In this document: positions 36,517 through 50,224 of the stretch, piece after piece
How the letters are laid out: the number at the start of each line of letters is the position of its first letter
Numbering within the stretch: position 1 is the first letter of the stretch
Origin: Tetracladium setigerum
Taxonomy: Eukaryota; Ascomycota; Leotiomycetes; Helotiales
DNA: 64,000 nucleotides
Assembly (NCBI GenBank): GCA_031472005.1
Contig: PZJY01000004.1
Location: 2,268,556 to 2,332,555, forward strand
Direction: 5' to 3'
The notes under the pieces: generated by a model
What the model was told of the DNA's origin: nothing
Database searches by the model: none
The model's input: only the letters and a program-made list of their open reading frames with translations
Position numbers and translations under genes: made by a program

Positions 36517-38468
36517 TCAAGCATAACCAAAACACTCAGCATGTACATAAATCCCCTGTGCCCCGGTCCCCTTATGCACAGCTCTATCATCACTCACCCC
36601 AACCGCCGCATTCCTCGTACACTGAATCAAGGCCTTCGGTCCACAAACCACGACTGCCATCTCGCCTCTCGCCAGTTCGGCTGTTTTGCGGATGATGTTG
36701 GAGATGTGTGGACGTCCCGTTAACAGGGTGAGGTCCTGATCTTTGTTTTGTTTTGGTTTTTCGTCGTGGAGATTGGGTTGAAGGTTGGTTTGCGGGAGGC
36801 ACAGTTGCAGGGTCGGGTGATGGCATCTTCGTCCTCGACGACTCTTGTGCAACAGCATCCCTCCTCGGCGGCCGATGAAGTGCGGGATGTGACAGTCTCG
36901 ATCATTTCGCCCATTACTTTCTTCTCGTCTTCTGAGGAGGTTGTGAGGGAGAGGTTATTGCAACCTTCTTTCGAGCCGCTAACTCCCTTGATGGACGATT
37001 GCCCACTTGTGAGTGTATCATCGCAGGTCACGTAAATGCTGATCTCGACAGAGATGTCACGACCTTGATTACGCAGGTTATCGACATCTTGGACGACTTT
37101 GTGCAATTGTGTAGCAAACCACTGGACGGCAGAGCGCTTCTTGACGACCCAGACGAAGCGGATGTGTCTGGTCACTGCACCCGCTGGTGGGGAGAATCTA
37201 TTTCGGGACGAGCATTTTGATGTTCCAGTCCATTGTTGTACAATGTCCCTCATCAGGGGGACGGTGAAGGTAGCGCCCGTAGATCCAGCTACAAATACCA
37301 CACTGTCGAATTGGCGGAGGGGACGGATTCTTGAGTACGGCCCTTCGATCAGAACGGACCTGCCCATGGCCGGCGCCGAGGACTGTGGTAGGCTGAGATA
37401 TGATTTGGAGGCGTATCCAAGGAATCGTCTTGTTGCTCCTCGCTTCGCATGGACGATGAATTCCATTCTGCCATCTTCAGGGAGTGATGCTATTGTGAAT
37501 GGATGCGAGGAGAGCGGGGCGATGGGGTGACAGGCAAGAACCATGTGCTGTCCAGCCTCCCAAGAAAGCGGGGGATTGGAGATGATGATCCTGGTGTGCG
37601 TTTCATCCATGGGTTCAAAGCTTGCCTTACAGGCCAAAACTCCACTCTTCCCTTTGTGAAAGATGGAGAGATTGTTGTAAAACAAAAAGCCCGCACGGAC
37701 AATGCGATCAAACGCCCAGAAAGCCATTGGCAACCAGATCCAGATCTTATTTTCGGCAGGAATATGGAAATAAAGGGCGGTGAAGAATCCAAGCCAGGAT
37801 ATGATGTGTTGAACAACGAAGAACTCGTAGGAGAGTCCTCTGACAGGACCAAAAGAGGATACCACAATCCAGAGTAGAACGGCGCCTGCTCCAACACCCT
37901 GCTGTGTGAGAACTTCCTTCATCTTCTTGCCAGCGTAATCGTACTTGTTCCATATGGTAAACCAATATCCAACATGAATCAAAACAGTTAATAATAGAGA
38001 TCTCGCTGTCCAACGATGCAACCAGCTCAACCTCTCATAACCCATTCCGGTGAAGAATCCAATTATATTTCGTTTTCCAGAAAGAAGGATAATTAAAGGC
38101 AGTTGCGCGACGCCAATGAAGCCTGCGCGGTAGGCAATTTTTTCCCACTGAAGGAACTTTTCCGGGTTGAATCTGTAAAAACAACATACGAAGATCAGGG
38201 CAAGGTATGCTACCATTATTAGAACACCACCCATGGGAGGGAGATAGAATTTGGAATTCCGGAAAGAGAGTGGCGGAGAGTAGTTGCTCGTCTCCCGAAC
38301 TACTGCTGATAGGGTAGCATGGAGTCTGAAAAGAACGGATTTTGGCTTCGCGGGGGTGGAATCATTTTGACTTGATATCCTCTGACGGAAGAGTATTTGA
38401 TTTAAAATGTTTGCAAGTATCGCCACTCCAATTGCGGTTCCTACGAAGGTCCAGAAGACGCGTTGCAT
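36517..38468 (-). CDS. FRE-type ferric/cupric reductase (one apparent frameshift)
   Basis: Membrane flavocytochrome that reduces extracellular Fe3+ or Cu2+ with cytosolic NADPH. Several hydrophobic segments precede two heme-binding helices, each with two His 14 apart (LHRWTARSLLLTVLIH and QHIISWLGFFTALYFH). The FAD site HPFTIAS and a GSTGATFTVPLM dinucleotide-binding loop follow. The family C-terminus (VVVCGPKAL.., DDRAVHKGTGAQGIYVH, ending ECFGYA) lies in a different frame from the main body, which by itself would stop at 36720. One extra base between about 36730 and 36765, most simply in the A-run complementary to 36757-36761, joins them into 650 residues. A poor 62-nt intron is the alternative. 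ATG 38468 is the first Met in frame, but the open frame with family-like PGIPSYFH continues upstream to a CTGTAG acceptor, so a short 5' exon is probably missing. It is divergent from the Ctr gene. Confidence 0.85.
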
Positions 38469-39420
38469 ATGAAAATAGGACGGTATCCCAGGCGCTACAG
38501 ACAGTCAGTTGTTGCTCTCGGATTTGTAACGGCCAATTTGGAACTGCAGGTGAGATGCGACAGTCTCCAGACGCCAAAGGCAGGTCGAGGGGAATACGCA
38601 CTGCCTGATGCTGAACCGGCGGCATGGTTATGTTGCCTTGCTATTATTGACGACATCTTCTAGGTGTAGTTTCTTCTTTAGTCTGGTCGGATCGTGGGGT
38701 AGGTGTGTTCGTGTTCGCTGAATGAAACGACGAGGGACCGACGCCGAGATATCTCACTGAAAAGAGAGAGAGAGAGAGACAGAAACCTTCAGGGACTAGT
38801 CATTCGAGGGAATACCATATACATCGATTCCAGCTCGGAGGATTTAGGTGGACATTGATGAGGTTTGAAGGGGAGTAAGTGGTTTGCGGGCAAGTCCAAG
38901 ATGTAGATGAAGATGAGTATGAAGATGCGTCGTTGAGGATGAGTGATGTGTGATGTGTTGTGATAAGCTGGGATGGGCCGAAGAAGAATTGGAATCTATC
39001 TGGTCACGTTTCTGGATGGCAAAGAGTAACCGAGGACGTAATCCGGTATCCGCGCGAGCAGGTTTCGCGTTCTTGGTGTTTGACTGTCTTTCTTTTCTTG
39101 CGCTGCGCGTCTTTGAGCACTTTCTTTCTTTCTCGTTTCTTTTCTCCTCCTCCACCCACCACCCACCTTGATGGATTGCAAAGCAAAGCAAAGCCGTGCA
39201 TGCAAAGGTGGTGGTGGAGTCTGTGTTTGTGTGGCGGCTGGGCTTGCATGGGATCTCTCAAGTGCTGCCGTTCCGAGCCTGGCGTGTTTAGACGCTTTAA
39301 GCCTCTGCTTCTAGCTAGTTGAGTTGATATACCTCCGTACATCAAAATACTACCTACCTATACATACTTCACAAGCGTGTGTGAGAGGTGTGTTGATGCG
39401 ATGAGAATATTCATGCCTTA

Positions 39421-39436
39421 CGAGCAAAGTCGCTGG
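39421..39436 (-). promoter_or_regulatory. Candidate copper-response element (Mac1-like) next to a Cuf1-like site
   Basis: Minus-strand 39428-39421 reads TTTGCTCG, which fits the Mac1 consensus TTTGCTC(A/G) known from yeast CTR1 and FRE1 promoters. The plus-strand bases 39427-39436 (AAGTCGCTGG) fit the degenerate Cuf1 element. One such match is expected by chance every ten-odd kb for the 8-mer and more often for the Cuf1 pattern, so position, not rarity, is the argument. Confidence 0.3.
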
Positions 39437-39641
39437 CAGCTGGCGTCTCAGTTGGGGAAATCAAACATGACATGACCTGACATGGACCGATATAGAAGTC
39501 AGTTCTGCTCACTACCTACTACGACGGACAATCTGGGGGTAATAGCTAAGGTAAGGAATGTTGATGGATGTTTTTTCTCTCCAGCACGCACTCGTATTTG
39601 AATCTCCATCTCCCATCCATCTCACTACTTCCATCTCCATC

Positions 39642-39668
39642 TCAGTCTCAGTCTCAGTCTCAGTCTCA
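39642..39668 (+). repeat. CTCAGT hexamer repeat
   Basis: Four to five tandem CTCAGT units follow CTCCATCTCCATCTC. Microsatellite in the Ctr 5' flank. Confidence 0.75.
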
Positions 39669-40191
39669 GAGTCTCAGCATTTGGAAGAGATGCGGCGTCA
39701 CGTGAATCATCCCATCATTTCAAAACAGCGAGCGATGCTTGGCTGGCCGCCCAGAGATAGGTGAGCAAGTTTAAGCACTTTTTATTTATTCGTCTTTCCA
39801 GCTCTCCACTCTCCACTCTTGACTTCTTGAGAGATTCTTGAAACCCGCACGAGCTTAGGAACTTCTTCATGGCCACATCCCCGAAGCTCAATCATAGATT
39901 CATAACAATTACATCTCGGGACTCCCTGGCAATCAATCCCTCCCGTCACACTTCACACTGTCACAGACAGTACCAAGGAATTTTTGAATCACCAAGTGTC
40001 ACCATCTCAGTTTAGACATCAACCTCAATCCTTCTCAGCCCAACGTAGAAAAGGAAAAGGACTGCCTGCCTGCTTCTGTCCTACCTGTCTGTCTATCAGC
40101 TGCTTCTACACTTCACCCAAGATATATAACAACCTCACCACACAAACACACAACACAAAACATAACAACTGCATATACCACTACCACCACT

Positions 40192-40835
40192 ATGTCCTTC
40201 ACTCGACGCCACGGCACAACAGAAGCCGCTATGGATATGGATTCCTCGCACGCAACCACAGAGATGATGGGCATGGAGAGCATGCACATGACCTTCTTCA
40301 GCAACACCTCGACCTCGCTCTACTCGACCATGTGGACACCTCAAAACATCGGGGAGTACGCAGCAACATGTATCTTCCTCATCATCCTCGCCATCATCTT
40401 TCGTGGGCTGCTGGCAGCCAAAGCCTGGAAGGAGTCCGCCTGGCTGGACGCCGAATTCAAGCGACGATACGTCGCCGTGCAAGGGAAGGGACCTCAGTCG
40501 GAGCGCATGTCATCAGACGTGGAGAGCAAGAGGATGACGCTGAGTGAGAACGGCGTCGAGGAGGATGTGATGGTTGTGAGGAAGAAGACGATGGGTGTCA
40601 GGCCATGGAGGCTGTCCGTAGATCCTGTGCGCGCCGCGATGGATACCGTTGTTGCTGGAGTTGGCTATTTGCTGTAAGTTGTCTTGGTCCTCTCGACTGG
40701 TCGACTATATGCTAATGATAATTCAGAATGTTGGCTGTGATGACCATGAACCTTGGTTACTTTCTTGCGGTTTTGGGAGGAATCTTCATCGGCAGTTTGT
40801 TGGTGGGTCGTTATGCGATCAACTTTGAACATTAG
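40192..40835 (+). CDS. Ctr-family high-affinity copper transporter
   Basis: Trimeric Cu(I) importer subunit of 196 residues. Exons are 40192-40673 and 40727-40835; the intron has GTAAGT and TTCAG. The N-terminus is Met-rich (MDMDSSH, EMMGMESMHM), as expected for Cu(I) capture. TM1 is near IGEYAATCIFLIILAIIF. A cytosolic basic loop follows. TM2 holds MLAVM, the MxxxM selectivity motif, and TM3 holds GGIFIGS, the GxxxG packing motif. Lack of a signal peptide is normal for the family. The gene diverges from a metalloreductase and is followed, 1.2 kb away on the same strand, by a Bim1-like copper protein. That grouping suggests plasma-membrane copper uptake rather than vacuolar release. The family is secure; membrane location is inference. 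Confidence 0.93.
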
Positions 40836-42017
40836 AGGCGTGTTACGCGCACGATGTAACTTCTTAATGAGTGATGATGGAGTTTTGTTTCTTGCATTGC
40901 GCCTGGTATATAGTATGGAGGGAAATGGCATTAGAGGGGGTCACTCACTGTACAAGTACGAGTCCACAAAATTCTAGTTTCCATGAAGAATGCACCGATA
41001 GATAGGTACCTAATCACAACCCAAATACCCAATCACCCAATTCTCTACACGTATCTACTGCCTATTATCTCCTGCAAGTTTTTCATCTCTATTTTCCATT
41101 TTCCAAATCTCTCAGTATTCTGCGTTTATCATCGCCGCTTATCAGGCTCGGCAGCATCCATCCAGGTCGTGTCAGTGCCGCGCTCTAGCTCCCTCTCCGC
41201 TAGCAGGGATCCCCACAACGCCTCCACAGAAAAATGCTCGCAAACTTGCTCACAACCTTATCCCTTGGCGTCAAACGCAACCATCGCATCCATCTCATTC
41301 TCAATAATGAACTCGCATCTATTATCCAGTACCTGCCTCGTCTATGTACAGTAAAAGCTCTCGTTATTCGGACTCTTCCCACGCCGTCCGGCTGTACCGG
41401 CACGAATGATACACATGGGAAATGCGTGAAGGGATGGAACGTTGATGGAGATCTTGCTCACGCATGATATCAGCCAAACTAGCTCACTCACTTTCGCGGA
41501 ACATTCGAGTATTGAGAAGGTTACAGGAACAAGAGCAAAACCACGCATCTCAACTCTGCTCATGGCTTTTCACACTTCAATTGAGTAGTGAGCAGCTAGC
41601 TACCAGGATCCGAGAGTCCTCGGTCATATCTGTGTAGGACGGAGGAGGACAACGAATCTGCTGTCCCTCCAGCCACCCCACACTAGCTCCCATGGAGGAG
41701 GTGATTTGTTTCCTGGATGTCTTTCTTTCCCCTGCTTCTGCCATTCAAACGACTCGCTTGGCTGCAGCTAGGCTCGTCCTCTAAACTCGAGCTTTATAAA
41801 TCTTGCGCCTGCCCACTTGACAAGCTCTTTCCCTCCTTTGAACTCCTCCTACTATTCTCACATCTCTCACACACATCTTTCACATTCCTTCACCACCGCC
41901 GCAATTCCCATACTTCAGGCAATTTTCTACCAGAAGTTCACCCACCTACTCAATTGAATTCCAAGTGATTCCCAAACCTCATTCTCCACCCCACCTCAAC
42001 ACCTTCCAATCGCGAAT
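40836..42017. other. Intergenic region upstream of the Bim1-like gene
   Basis: 1.2 kb without a credible gene. TATAAAT at 41795-41801 lies 217 bp before the next start codon and is followed by a pyrimidine-rich leader. On the minus strand, TTTGCTCT at 41539-41532 matches the first seven bases of the Mac1 site. Confidence 0.5.
41795..41801 (+). promoter_or_regulatory. TATA box of the Bim1-like gene
   Basis: TATAAAT is followed by a C/T-rich leader up to the ATG at 42018, the usual layout for strongly expressed fungal genes. No other TATA-like element lies closer. Confidence 0.5.
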
Positions 42018-42722
42018 ATGAAGACCACCATCTTCACCCTCTCCACTCTCCTCACCCTCACTACTGCCCACTTCGAACTTCTATCCCCCACGCCCCGCGG
42101 CTTCGACGAAAATAACCTTCCTCAATTCCCCTGTGGCGGCCAAAACTCCGTCACAGCACGAACACCCTTCCCTCTCACCTCTGCCAGCGTAGTAGTCGAT
42201 CTGGGCCACTCTGAGACCGACCTCGAAGTCCTCATTGCCATTGGCAACAACCCCGGCTCAGCATTCAATACCATAATCCGCGCTCCCTTCTCTGCTGTCG
42301 GCCTAGGCAAATTCTGTATCGACAAGCTCACATTCCCTTCATCTCTCAACCTCACCGTTGGCACGAACGCCACTATTCAAGTGCAAAGCAATGGTGACCC
42401 AGATGGGGGATTGTACAATTGCGCAGATATCACATTTGTAGAGACTCTAGCATTGGACTGTCCTACCTCGCAGATCCAGGTTGGTGCGGCTACGAATTCG
42501 GGACATCCCAATGGAACTGCGTTTAGCCAGGGAAGCGAGACGACGACACCTAGCGGGGCGGCAAGCGGAACTGCGAGTGGAACTGCCACTGGAACTGCCA
42601 CTGGAGCTAGTGCCTCTACAACACCTTCGCAGACGAGAGCTCCTGGTGCGGGAAGTGCAGTGAGTGCTAGTATGGGAGGATTGGTTTTGGCTGCTGCTGG
42701 TGTGTTTGCCTTGGTGTTGTAG
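42018..42722 (+). CDS. Bim1-like (X325) GPI-anchored copper-binding protein
   Basis: Small secreted copper protein of the LPMO-like X325/Bim1 family, 234 residues, no intron. A 17-residue signal peptide ends LTLTTA, which leaves His as residue 1 of the mature protein. A second His lies near mature residue 47 (DLGHSETDLEV). These are candidate copper ligands of the histidine-brace-like site. HFELLSPTPRGF and FPCGGQNS are family-typical; Cys residues FPCGG, KFCID, LYNCAD and ALDCPT can form two disulfides. A Ser/Thr/Gly-rich stalk and a C-terminal hydrophobic tail (GLVLAAAGVFALVL) predict a GPI anchor. In Cryptococcus, Bim1 works with Ctr1 in copper acquisition (known for that species). Family members do not oxidise polysaccharides as far as known. 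Adjacent Ctr and reductase genes support a copper-uptake role here. Confidence 0.88.
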   Translation: MKTTIFTLSTLLTLTTAHFELLSPTPRGFDENNLPQFPCGGQNSVTARTPFPLTSASVVVDLGHSETDLEVLIAIGNNPGSAFNTIIRAPFSAVGLGKFCIDKLTFPSSLNLTVGTNATIQVQSNGDPDGGLYNCADITFVETLALDCPTSQIQVGAATNSGHPNGTAFSQGSETTTPSGAASGTASGTATGTATGASASTTPSQTRAPGAGSAVSASMGGLVLAAAGVFALVL

Positions 42723-43404
42723 GCTGGGTTGGAAAAGCGGCCTGTATATAAGTGATGGAAGGAAATGGATTAGCGCGCATATTTGAATGAGGCATCGGAT
42801 GTAATGAACAACAAAAAAGAAAATGGAAATTATGATACCCTTCCTCACATATCCTTACATGCATTCCAACGTTACCTCTCAATTCAGCACTTCGGAAAAA
42901 AAGATTCTCCTTCACTTTAGCTATCATATAAACACAGGTCAGGGTCAGAAATACCACTTTACAAGCGGGGAAAATCCGAACATGCCTACTCACAATCAAT
43001 CAAGTAGGTGCCTCTTCTCACTGACTGGCAAGACTGATATACTATCACTTAAATCTATCACCAAATGGCTCTGTAAATAGAATTTACCTTGTTCTTGAAG
43101 TAGAGTCCTCTTTTATTCCTTGGGGAACACACCTAGGAGATTGAATACAGACGCAAGGAGGGATCTCAGTATGACCTAGCTTTACTATATCTCTATTCAA
43201 GTTTATTCGATAGACTGTTTTATGAAATTCTGTGGAAGAGCAGAAGGAAAGAATTCGTGCATAGTTGCCCCTCCAGAGAACCCCGCTTATAGTGGCATTT
43301 CACGATCACGTGATAACCACTTCGGGTCGCGTTCTCGCGTTGGCAGTTCGTGACAATTTCACAATCTTCAAGGCACATCCATCATCAACCGCCAACGAAT
43401 CAAG
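42723..43404. other. Intergenic region, Bim1-like gene to SMC5
   Basis: About 680 bp holding the 3' flank of the Bim1-like gene and the SMC5 promoter. GATCACGTGATAA at about 43303-43315 contains the palindrome ATCACGTGAT, an E-box-like CACGTG core about 90 bp before the SMC5 ATG. Confidence 0.5.
43304..43313. promoter_or_regulatory. Palindromic CACGTG site before SMC5
   Basis: ATCACGTGAT is a perfect 10-bp palindrome about 90 bp upstream of the SMC5 start. CACGTG is bound by bHLH factors such as Cbf1 in yeast. Its role here is inference. Confidence 0.35.
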
Positions 43405-47038
<3,634 letters not shown>

Positions 47039-48273
47039 TCTTATCCGGCTTTGTTTTTCTGTCTTTGACTTTGCGTCTGTAGAATTTTTTGATATCATCA
47101 GCGATGGCTTGATTTGACTTCGGAGTTGGGTGGATTTTTTCAATGTCATCGGGGATTGATGACTTTGGGGAGCGGGCGTTGTATGTTACGTTAGAGGGAT
47201 ATACATGATTATACGATGTATGCTATGATGATTTCTTGCTATAATACGGTATAAATTCTGCATTGGGCTCTGTTGTTCATGCAAGTGTCGATGCATTCTT
47301 TACAAGCATTCTCGCATTGAGAAACGACTCGTCGAGTTAAGATTGATCCTCGTGGACAGACAAAGCCAACGTTGGTTCTATACCTACATGGTCATATTAA
47401 TATTGTGTATCCCGGATTCACTTACATGAACTTCAGGACGAGCTAGCTAGAGTTCTAGATGGTTCGGTTCCATGTTCTAGACTCAAGATGGTTGAAGCCA
47501 CCCAATATTTTCTCCTCAAGCTACAAGCATGCTGGTTTGCCTTGGATTGCGACTAGTCAACTGCGAGAGAGAGATCTCGTGGATAAAACAAAGCATATGA
47601 TATTTCATGCACGATCATATTGTTTGACCCATGTGTACTCGCTTCACTTGCCCGACGAAAAGGTTTCTCCAACGCTTCGAATTCTTCTCCTAGCCTCTCC
47701 AAAACATTTTAGACTTCAGATAAAATTGATTCCACCCCTTGGAAAATTCCTCGTCTCGTTGTTTGATTGGTTGGTTGAGTGGCCGCTTCGCTATCTGGTT
47801 AGTTGGTTAGTTCGGTGATCGCGGAAGTTCTTTGAGGCAGAGAACAATACGAAGCGAGGGACAATATGAAGGCGCTCGCTTAACTCAACTCACCCCCTGG
47901 CTTAGACGCCACGAGTTTGTATACTCCTCCTTGCTTTTGGATTTGCGGGACTTCGAAAGGCCAACAGTCGATGCTTCCGCGCTTTGATTCTACAAGGAGA
48001 GAGGAATTTCCTTAGATCTCGAAGGCCAACTCATTATGCGATATTGAGAGTTTGTCTTTGTGTTCATTTCTCGCTGTGTTTGGTTTTTCGACACAAAGGT
48101 ACCTCGTCCAGGACGGTCTAGTCAGTGGAGGGAGGCTCTCCTCTCCCTGCTGATTCTTCAAGAACAATGTTAAGCCAGGAGGACTCCACACTCATGATCC
48201 ATGTTCGAGTTATTGTTGTATAGAAACAGCATCGATGTATGTCCTCCCCTCCTCTATCTCATCCTCTCTCAAC
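47039..48273. other. Intergenic region, SMC5 to repeat-protein gene
   Basis: 1.2 kb without a recognised gene. A short open frame at 47459-47818 shows no family features. The end of the stretch is the upstream region of the repeat-protein gene. Confidence 0.5.
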
Positions 48274-48280
48274 TATAAAA
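48274..48280 (+). promoter_or_regulatory. TATA box of the repeat-protein gene
   Basis: TATAAAA stands 157 bp before the ATG at 48437. A C/T/A-rich leader with few G bases follows and ends ATCAAAATGG. This is the typical architecture of strongly expressed fungal genes. Confidence 0.65.
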
Positions 48281-48436
48281 CCAGCCTCTTCCTTCACTTT
48301 CACAACTTCCTTTTCTTCTTCAGCGACATTCAGTTTCTTCACTTCACACACATCCACAACACTTTTACATACACACAATCACTACAACTTTCACCACCAC
48401 CCACCGCCACCGCCACCAAAAAACAAAACCATCAAA

Positions 48437-48589
48437 ATGGCAAAGAACCACGTCGGCCCCGGCTCCTGCACCATCCAGAAGAACCACGTCGGTCCTGGAT
48501 CATGCATTGTTCAAAAGAATCACGTTGGTCCCGGTTCATGCACTGTTCAGAAGAACCATGTTGGACCTGGGTCTTGCACTGTTCAATAG
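48437..48589 (+). CDS. Four-repeat CaaX micro-protein, putative multi-copy prenylated pheromone precursor
   Basis: A 50-residue protein: Met-Ala and then four tandem 12-residue units, KNHVGPGSC(T/I)(I/V)Q, and stop. Unit borders are 48443, 48479, 48515 and 48551. No other residues are present. The last four residues are CTVQ, a canonical CaaX box (X = Gln favours farnesylation), and each earlier unit carries CTIQ, CIVQ or CTVQ. Units 3 and 4 encode identical peptides yet differ at seven silent codons, so the amino-acid sequence appears selected. No signal peptide and no Lys-Arg Kex2 site are present, unlike alpha-type precursors. Known a-type precursors are short, unsigned and end in CaaX; h-type precursors (Trichoderma) repeat CaaX-like motifs. 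A metal-binding His/Cys repeat peptide is the alternative. Good start context, TATA box and leader support real expression. Confidence 0.75.
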   Translation: MAKNHVGPGSCTIQKNHVGPGSCIVQKNHVGPGSCTVQKNHVGPGSCTVQ

Positions 48590-50224
48590 ATCGATATCTG
48601 TTCTGTTGATGATCTCAGGTTGAGAGGGGGACTTGGGAGAGGAGAAGGAGCTGAAGGGAGATATGATGAGGGGGGGTTGAGAATTGGCAATGGCACTTAC
48701 TTACACGGTTGGCTTTTTCAAATGGAGCTGGCGGGTGGGTGAGTAAGTGTAAGATGGGAAATCAGTAGTTATACTTGGGGCTTTCTTTCTGACGACGATG
48801 GGTTTTCCAATATTTCCTCCGCCTACGTACACCTCACACTTTCGAACCTTTCGAATCGCAACTCAAACTCAACATATCACAAACAGCTACAGCAACGAAC
48901 GGTACCGGATACGCAACTTTTTTGTCAATGATATGCCTCGCAGGATATTATTGATCTCTTTTTTTTAACTTCGGATCCTTTTCTAGACAATTTCCATCAC
49001 ACCCAGACAGTTTCTTTTCCGTCATTTCCACTCTTTCACTTTCGACTCCCCCGAATCACAATCACAGCGAAAGTTACTTTCTTTGATTCGGATACTCAAA
49101 CGACCAGGAGGGAAAGGACACACAGAGAGAGAGAGGAAGAAAGAGGGAAATACTGTATCTTTCTTTTTACAAGCATAGATATTGAATATCATGCATCATC
49201 AATCAAAAAAAATCTTCTTTTCGCTTGCTTCGGTTCTTCTCAAACAGGAAACGAGAGGGGAGAAAGCAACTTTCATTTCTTTCGAAAGAGATTTGCTATG
49301 GAGTTAGGCGTGGTTTGCCTGACGACACGGCACTTATGGAACAGATGATTTTTCTCTTTTTGAAAATGTATATCATTTGTTCCCCAATACTGTTTTTTGT
49401 GACACTTGAAATCTGTGAAGTTTTTGATGTTTTGTGATGCATTATTGACGAAATGAGGTATTCTTTTAATCCGGGTTCTGCAACTTAACCCTAAACTGTC
49501 GATGTTACTGTGTATGATCTTGAAACTTTCCTGGCTGTACCCCGAAAACAATTAGCACCATGAGCGAGTCAGTTACTCTTTTCTGCCATCTGTAAAAAAG
49601 ATTCTGGGCCACCTGGACCTCTTCCCCCTTTCGCGAATAGTTATTGAGAATCAGGACAGAGAACTAGATATTCCACCTCACAGTATACAGCCTAGCTACC
49701 TATGTAGTCGTTCCGCTCACTTGGCCATGGAGTTCTGAAGTACCGCCAGAACGGACGACACCCACAGTTGTCGTCGGATTTGAGGAGTCACAGGAAAATA
49801 TACAGTACTGCACATACAGCCAGCTAACAATGGCTTATATTCTTGAAATGCCTTTTCAAGAAGATGTCATGCGTGTTAACCTCTGATCTTCTTCTATCAA
49901 AGCTAAGACCGCGAAACCCTACAATTCATCACGCAACACGCTCCAAAAAGAGAAGTCATCCCCATCCAACCAACCTTCCCCCCTCACATGTAACAGTGTC
50001 AGAACACTACAACTTAAAAAATTGCAAAAAAACTAAGATAGTAAGAAGTAAGCTATCTTAGGAAACACACGTCTTAAGGGTTGTTTGGAATTATATAGAA
50101 GAAGGTGGGTGGAGGTGCACATTACTATCAGGGCAGTGTGTACACAAAAAACTTCTCATCACCTCTTCAGCTTTTATGATATAAGAATGCCACAACCTCC
50201 TTGCTCTTCCTTCTAAGGAATCTA
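48590..50224. other. Intergenic region, repeat-protein gene to SDR gene
   Basis: 1.6 kb between convergent genes. It holds a TCTTTTTTT and CT-rich zone (48955-49160) and an AG-rich tract at about 49118-49150. Short open frames here look random. Nothing else recognised. Confidence 0.45.

Larger units (their letters stand above)
38469..40191. promoter_or_regulatory. Divergent region between metalloreductase and copper transporter genes
   Basis: 1.7 kb between two divergent genes. It includes any 5' exon of the reductase (38480-38640), an (AG)n tract at about 38764-38779 and CTCAGT repeats at about 39642-39668. A TTTGCTCG site lies on the minus strand at 39421-39428. A TATATAA at 40123-40129 lies 63 bp before the Ctr start codon. 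Confidence 0.5.

Noticed and set aside
48437..48589. Alpha-factor-type pheromone or Kex2-processed RiPP precursor
   Set aside because: There is no signal peptide and no Lys-Arg cleavage site; the CaaX end fits a prenylated type better.
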